Source: Actinospineispora eucalypti (GTDB lineage: Bacteria; Actinomycetota; Actinomycetes; Mycobacteriales; Pseudonocardiaceae). Taken from it: a stretch of DNA of 64,000 bases. Positions 60,310 through 64,000 of this stretch are shown one piece after another (position 1 is the first letter of the stretch; each line of letters opens with the position of its first letter). Below the pieces are notes generated by a model. That model was not told where the DNA came from and searched no databases. It saw nothing but the letters and a program-made list of their open reading frames with translations. Location of the stretch: assembly GCA_014208095.1 (NCBI GenBank), contig JACHMT010000002.1:1647679-1711678 (forward strand), in the 5' to 3' direction. The translations under genes and the position numbers were made by a program.

Positions 60310-61381
60310 CTCCGCGCCGCCAGCCCCGCGGCCGCACCCACACTGACCGACCGCCCTCCACTCGGACAGATCCGACCTCGCGAGGGGGAGCGAGGTCACC
60401 CGCGCTCCGCCGGAGCCGCGCGCCGCGCCCGCGGGCGGGCCGCCACTGGGCCACGCACGCCCCGGGCCTGGTCTCATTCCTTCCACCGCAACACTCAGTT
60501 CCCTTCTGACCCGAATCACCACCGACTTTGGCGGCGCGCACCACGGTCACGCGCGACGCCGAGAACAAGATCGATAGCAGCTCGGGAGTAACCGGCTCCG
60601 TGGGGTGTGCCGTCTCCCAGGGCGCGACGCCCCGATCGTTTCCGTCCCGCGTTAGTCCACACGGTTCTGGGCTCGGCCTTTGTTCGCCTATGCGTGCACG
60701 ACAGCGTGCGGGAATCCCGCGACCTGGCCGCCGACAGACATACCGCCATCCCCGATTCGATAGGGCGACGCAACCTGATCAGCAGCTCAACGACGTCGAC
60801 AGTCACGGTACGGCGCCGCGAAAAACTCCACACGCGAGTCGCGCGCCGGCACCTCACGTCCACGCTGGGTGTGAGGAAGCCATGCCCGTTGCCACCGGCG
60901 ATACCCCCGGGTAGCCATGGCGTCCTCCGAACCAATGATGTTCTGTTTGGCGCATTCGATCAAGCACGCTGCGTAACACCGTGGGGTGCGACGGGGAATA
61001 CCTCGTACGGCAAGGCGATCCAGGCAATCGGCGATCGTGGTTCTCGACGGCCTAGCCAAGATCCGGATCGTTGATGCGAGCAGTTTCAGTGTCGTCAGGG
61101 CCTCGACTGTCAGTGAGCGCTGCCCTGGTGATGCGGGATGAGCGCCGCCGGTCGAGGCGAGCGAGCGCCGGTCGCGCTCGGGCGTGCGCGGGCACGGGCG
61201 TTGCGCGGACCGTCTCGTCACCAGCTGCCGCGGCCGAGAGCGGAGTCGGCGCCGAAGCGGCAGGGACCCTTTGCCCATCATGGTGCTCGCCGTCGACCGG
61301 GCGCGGCCGGTATCGGTGGCACCGCGCGATCACAGCAGATCCCGGCACAACCACACGACCGTTGTAGGGCACCATAGACAT
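60310..61381. other. 1.07-kb region without a clear gene
   Basis: Lies between the integrase and the AbiE-type pair. Open frames occur on both strands, but none has a recognisable family or a good Shine-Dalgarno. The part near 60930-61060 is less GC-rich. Confidence 0.5.
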
Positions 61382-61723
61382 ATGCGCGGCGAAGCTGCCT
61401 CGGGTGCACGTCCTGGCTGGGTGCGGGACGTGCCGATACCGCACGCCCTCGCGGAACTGTCTGGTCCGCTGCGAGGCAGCGTGGGCCTGCCTGCGCGCGT
61501 GTTTTGGTCTGGCCCGGACCCCCGGGCGGTTCGCTGGAATCTCGCCGACCCGCAACGGCGCCGCGACCTCTACGAGATCGTCCTGGTCGAAGGAACGTTG
61601 GACGACATCCGTGAACTGGTCAACGGCGCTGAACTGGTACGGCTGTGGGATCGGATGTACTTGCCGCCATGGGTGCGTGCCGCGTGGCGGCCCCTCATCG
61701 ACGCGGCTCGTCCGGCAGCCTGA
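61382..61723 (+). CDS. probable partner (antitoxin-like) of the AbiEii-type protein
   Basis: Encodes 113 residues from ATG 61382. It is small, basic and aromatic: ALAELSGPLRGSVGLPARVFWSGPDPRAVRWNLADPQRRRDLYEIVLVEGTLDDIRELVNGAEL, ending in LWDRMYLPPWVRAAWRPLID. Proteins like this regularly precede actinobacterial nucleotidyl transferases of the AbiEii class. There is no obvious winged helix, so it is not a typical AbiEi. It lies 4 bp before the toxin-like gene, so the two form an operon. Confidence 0.7.
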   Translation: MRGEAASGARPGWVRDVPIPHALAELSGPLRGSVGLPARVFWSGPDPRAVRWNLADPQRRRDLYEIVLVEGTLDDIRELVNGAELVRLWDRMYLPPWVRAAWRPLIDAARPAA

Positions 61724-61727
61724 CCCT

Positions 61728-62381
61728 ATGCCGCTTGACCCGCTGCAGGAACGCATCGCTCGCACCGCCCTGGCCCTGCCCCAAGCCCGCACGCTGGCGT
61801 TGGCCGGGGGCGGCGCGATGATCGTTCACGGCTTCGTCACCCGCGCGACCAGAGACATCGACCTATTCACCGAAGTCGACGACACCGAAGCGATCGAGGT
61901 CGCCTCGGCCCTGCGTGACGCGCTGCGCCAGCAAGGACTCGCCACCCACGATGCCGACCGGCCACCGGCCGACCACCGGTTCGTCACCACCGACCCCATC
62001 AGCGGGGCCCAGTGCACTGTCGAGGTGTTCCCCGACGGGGGCCGACTCCACGGGCGCGTCACCCTGGACATCGGCGCGGTCCTGCACCCCGACGACCTCG
62101 CTGCGGACAAGGTACTGGCCCTGTGGGGACGCGCTCGACCTCGAGACTTCTACGACGTGGCCGCCTTGTTCGACCGCTACGGCCCCGACCGGCTCCTCGA
62201 ACTGGCCACCGCCAAGGACAGCGGATTCGCCCCGGACACGTTCCTCGACGCCCTGCGCGCCATCCACCGACTCAGCTCAGCCGACTGGACCGAAGACGGC
62301 ATTACCCCGGCCGACACCACTCGACTACGCGCCCTATTCGACGACTGGCGCCAGCGCCTCACCGACTCCGACAAACCCTGA
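61728..62381 (+). CDS. nucleotidyl transferase, AbiEii/AbiGii toxin family
   Basis: Encodes 217 residues. The nucleotidyltransferase motif is ALAGGGAMIVHGFVTRATRDIDLFT (G27-G-G ... D43-x-D45), with a later acid in FPDGGRLHGRVTLDIG and an RPRDFYDVAALFDRYG segment typical of AbiEii. The toxins transfer nucleotides to tRNA or other targets and stop growth, for example during phage infection. ATG 61728 lies 4 bp after its partner gene. It probably acts as a toxin-antitoxin or phage-defence unit carried by the integrase-linked segment. Confidence 0.88.
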   Translation: MPLDPLQERIARTALALPQARTLALAGGGAMIVHGFVTRATRDIDLFTEVDDTEAIEVASALRDALRQQGLATHDADRPPADHRFVTTDPISGAQCTVEVFPDGGRLHGRVTLDIGAVLHPDDLAADKVLALWGRARPRDFYDVAALFDRYGPDRLLELATAKDSGFAPDTFLDALRAIHRLSSADWTEDGITPADTTRLRALFDDWRQRLTDSDKP

Positions 62382-62437
62382 CACAACCGAGTGCGCCAGC
62401 AGCGCTCGTTGGGTCTGGCCTGGGCGTTGGAGAGGGC

Positions 62438-62830
62438 ATGAATGTGAATGATCGAAAGGCCGCGCTGAACCCGGCCCAGACGGATGTGCTGGCGTGGGTC
62501 GGGAAAGGCAGCCCTGAAGGGGTATACAGCGACTGGTCGCACCGGGTGACGGCCCGTGCGCTGCACAATCGCGGTCTCGTGATCGTCAAAGGCCACGGAC
62601 AAGACTGGTCAGCGACACTGACCGACCAGGGTAGGTATTACCTCGACCACGGAACCTATCCCAGTCCCATTGCTGTCACTGCTGATGTCCCAGCGGTGAC
62701 CGCCGATTCGCAACGGTCGAACCTGACGCGGGCCGCGCGCACAGTAGCCGCGCCTCGGAAGCGCTCCGCGCCGAAGCCGAAGAAGCCAGGCCCTCGAAAC
62801 CAGATGATGGCCGCGCTGCGGGAAGCCGAA
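62438..62830 (+). pseudogene. Truncated mobile-element-type protein
   Basis: ATG 62438 (GGAGAGGG upstream) starts MNVNDRKAALNPAQTDVLAW, then VGKGSPEGVYSDWSHRVTARALHNRGLVIVKGHG and TLTDQGRYYLDHG. It resembles small proteins carried by actinomycete integrative elements, with a winged-helix-like N-terminus. Near 62830 the frame runs into the antisense of a GntR gene, so the natural C-terminus is lost. Confidence 0.6.
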
Positions 62831-62835
62831 GGCCA

Positions 62836-63242
62836 CCGCATCGTGGAACCGGGCGTTGGCGTCGGCGATCTGGTCCCAGCGGCCCGCCTCGACACCCGCC
62901 CAACCGTCGGCGACGTCGTCGTCCAGCTCGGCCAGGCCGTCCAGGTCGAGGTACTCAACCTGGCGCAGCGTGGCGGTTTCGATGAGGCGTTGGGTGTCGA
63001 ACAGCTCGGCGATGTCGCGCGGGGACAGCCGGCGGACGAACGCGCCCCGGCTCAGCTCGTGTACCAGCAGCCGCTGCTGGATGAGCAGCCGGAACGCCTC
63101 TCGCAGCGTGCTGCGGGAAACCCCGAGCAGTTGGCAGGCCTGGTCCTCGGACAGCCGGGTGCCCCGGGGCCAGTTCGCCCCGGGCAATGCGCCCACGCAA
63201 TGCCTCGGCGGCTCGGTTCAACGCCCCGTACGCCTCGCCCAC
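62836..63242 (-). pseudogene. Broken GntR/FCD family regulator
   Basis: GTG 63242 starts GEAYGALNRAAEALRGRIAR, then GELAPG. A frameshift near 63165 is needed to continue TRLSEDQACQLLGVSRSTLREAFRLLIQQRLLVHELSRGAFVRRL, a classic GntR wHTH. The FCD domain begins (IETATLRQVEYLDLDGL, then ADANARFHDAV) and stops near 62836, where the neighbouring remnant starts. Both a frameshift and a truncation are present. Confidence 0.8.
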
Positions 63243-64000
63243 TGGTCCGCCTTTCGGTCCTCCATCACCCTGTGCGGGTGGTCAGACGATCCGATGGCCG
63301 AAATGGTTGTAGCCACTCAGCGTTCAGCGGAACGCTCGAGCTCCTGCCGGCCTGGTTCCTCCCGTCCGGTCAATGCTCGGGCGCCAGGCGGGCACTCTGC
63401 CAAGCGTGTGTTCGGCCAGCACCGCACGTACCGCGTCAAGAGCGGCCGACACGTCGTCGGGCCGCGCGGCGGTCGCTCGATCTCGACGGTTTGAGGAGTG
63501 CGGAGGAGCACGCGCAGGCACTCAGCGAAGATCCGGGGGTGCTGGCGGCGGGCGGTCACGCGGTACGTGATCGACAACCCGGGGGTGCGCACGGCGGAAC
63601 ATCGGATAGGCCCGGACGAGCCCACCACGGTCCGGCTCCGCCAGCAGCTGGCGAGCCTGCGCCGCGAGATCGATGAACGCTGGGGCGAGCAGCTCTGGCC
63701 TCGGTGACCAGACGTGCGGTGGCGAGGCAGCGTGATGGCCAAACGGCGCCATGCCGTGGACAGCAGTGGCCATATGGCGGTGGCCAGCCACCCGGGTGGC
63801 CACGCCGCCGTCCGTGAAGGACCAGACCATCCCGAGGACCGGACAATCCTCGTCAGCTCGCTCCGGCAGCTGGACGTCCGGTGCGGTGGCCAGTCCCGCG
63901 CCGGCCATCGAGTCATCACGTGCTCATTAGTCCGGTTGAGCGCCCTAACAGGTCAGCGCTCAGCGTCGAGCTTCTGCACTGTCCGACGCGTGACGGCCGG
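63243..64000. other. 758 bp without a recognisable gene
   Basis: Open frames on both strands (for example 63522-63908 minus and 63498-63707 plus) have no recognisable family. The upstream GntR promoter should lie near 63243-63300. Confidence 0.5.

Noticed and set aside
63522..63908. 128-codon minus-strand frame near the right end
   Set aside because: Looks partly coding in composition, but no family, start signal or neighbour supports it.
1..64000. CRISPR array or rRNA genes
   Set aside because: No regularly spaced direct repeats and no conserved rRNA segments were seen.

Overview
The window is high-GC DNA with strong G/C preference at third codon positions, short Shine-Dalgarno-led intergenic gaps and many 4-base gene overlaps. 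An MceC-type protein, a mycofactocin-type SDR, an AveC-family spirocyclase, a 3Fe-4S ferredoxin, a P450 and many TetR/LysR/MarR regulators point to an actinomycete, probably Pseudonocardiaceae or a relative. The species cannot be named from sequence alone. This is accessory DNA: small catabolic or regulatory cassettes lie beside at least ten broken genes, three near-identical IS256-family copies and a tyrosine integrase.

Layout. 0-7.5 kb: cupins, ferredoxin, NHL-repeat protein, SDR, TetR regulator, a membrane protein coupled to a SnoaL-like protein, and a hydrolase remnant. 7.5-13.6 kb: a minus-strand run of a Rieske/TPP-enzyme fusion, flavodoxin-like reductase, CPA2 antiporter, ECF sigma and zinc anti-sigma, with a divergent unknown gene. 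13.6-20.1 kb: dead SigJ-type gene, LysR with divergent SDR, a gene-poor stretch, RibD-like reductase, and P450 with divergent TetR. 20.4-22.1 kb: acetate-transporter-family gene and a universal stress protein remnant. 22.1-29.4 kb: aromatic acid (3-hydroxybenzoate/gentisate) cassette with MHS transporter, enolase-superfamily enzyme, MarR, nitroreductase, FAH hydrolase, flavin monooxygenase and gentisate dioxygenase; three MarR-site-like repeats lie in its control regions. 29.5-32.5 kb: dead sensor kinase, an unknown gene and a lone mceC-like gene ending at an IS.

32.5-49.1 kb: IS copies 1, 2 and 3. Between copies 1 and 2 lies a tightly overlapped phosphite dehydrogenase-like/LysR/MFS operon. 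Between copies 2 and 3 lies an operon of AveC-family protein, membrane protein, VWA protein, CbbQ-type AAA ATPase and DapB-like dehydrogenase, with a divergent TetR and a perfect 17-bp inverted repeat.

49.1-56.2 kb: the most unusual locus. A proline-rich protein ending in a restriction-endonuclease-fold toxin domain diverges from a CLCA-like VWA protein with a degenerate zinc motif, which is followed 13 bp later by a 944-residue protein of unknown family. 56.2-64 kb: truncated TetR, aconitase, GlnQ and GntR genes, a half-proline peptide coupled to a D-2-hydroxyacid dehydrogenase, a tyrosine integrase and an AbiE-type nucleotidyltransferase pair.

Family calls come from recognising motifs by eye; no database search was run. 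Start sites were chosen from Shine-Dalgarno sequences and overlaps.
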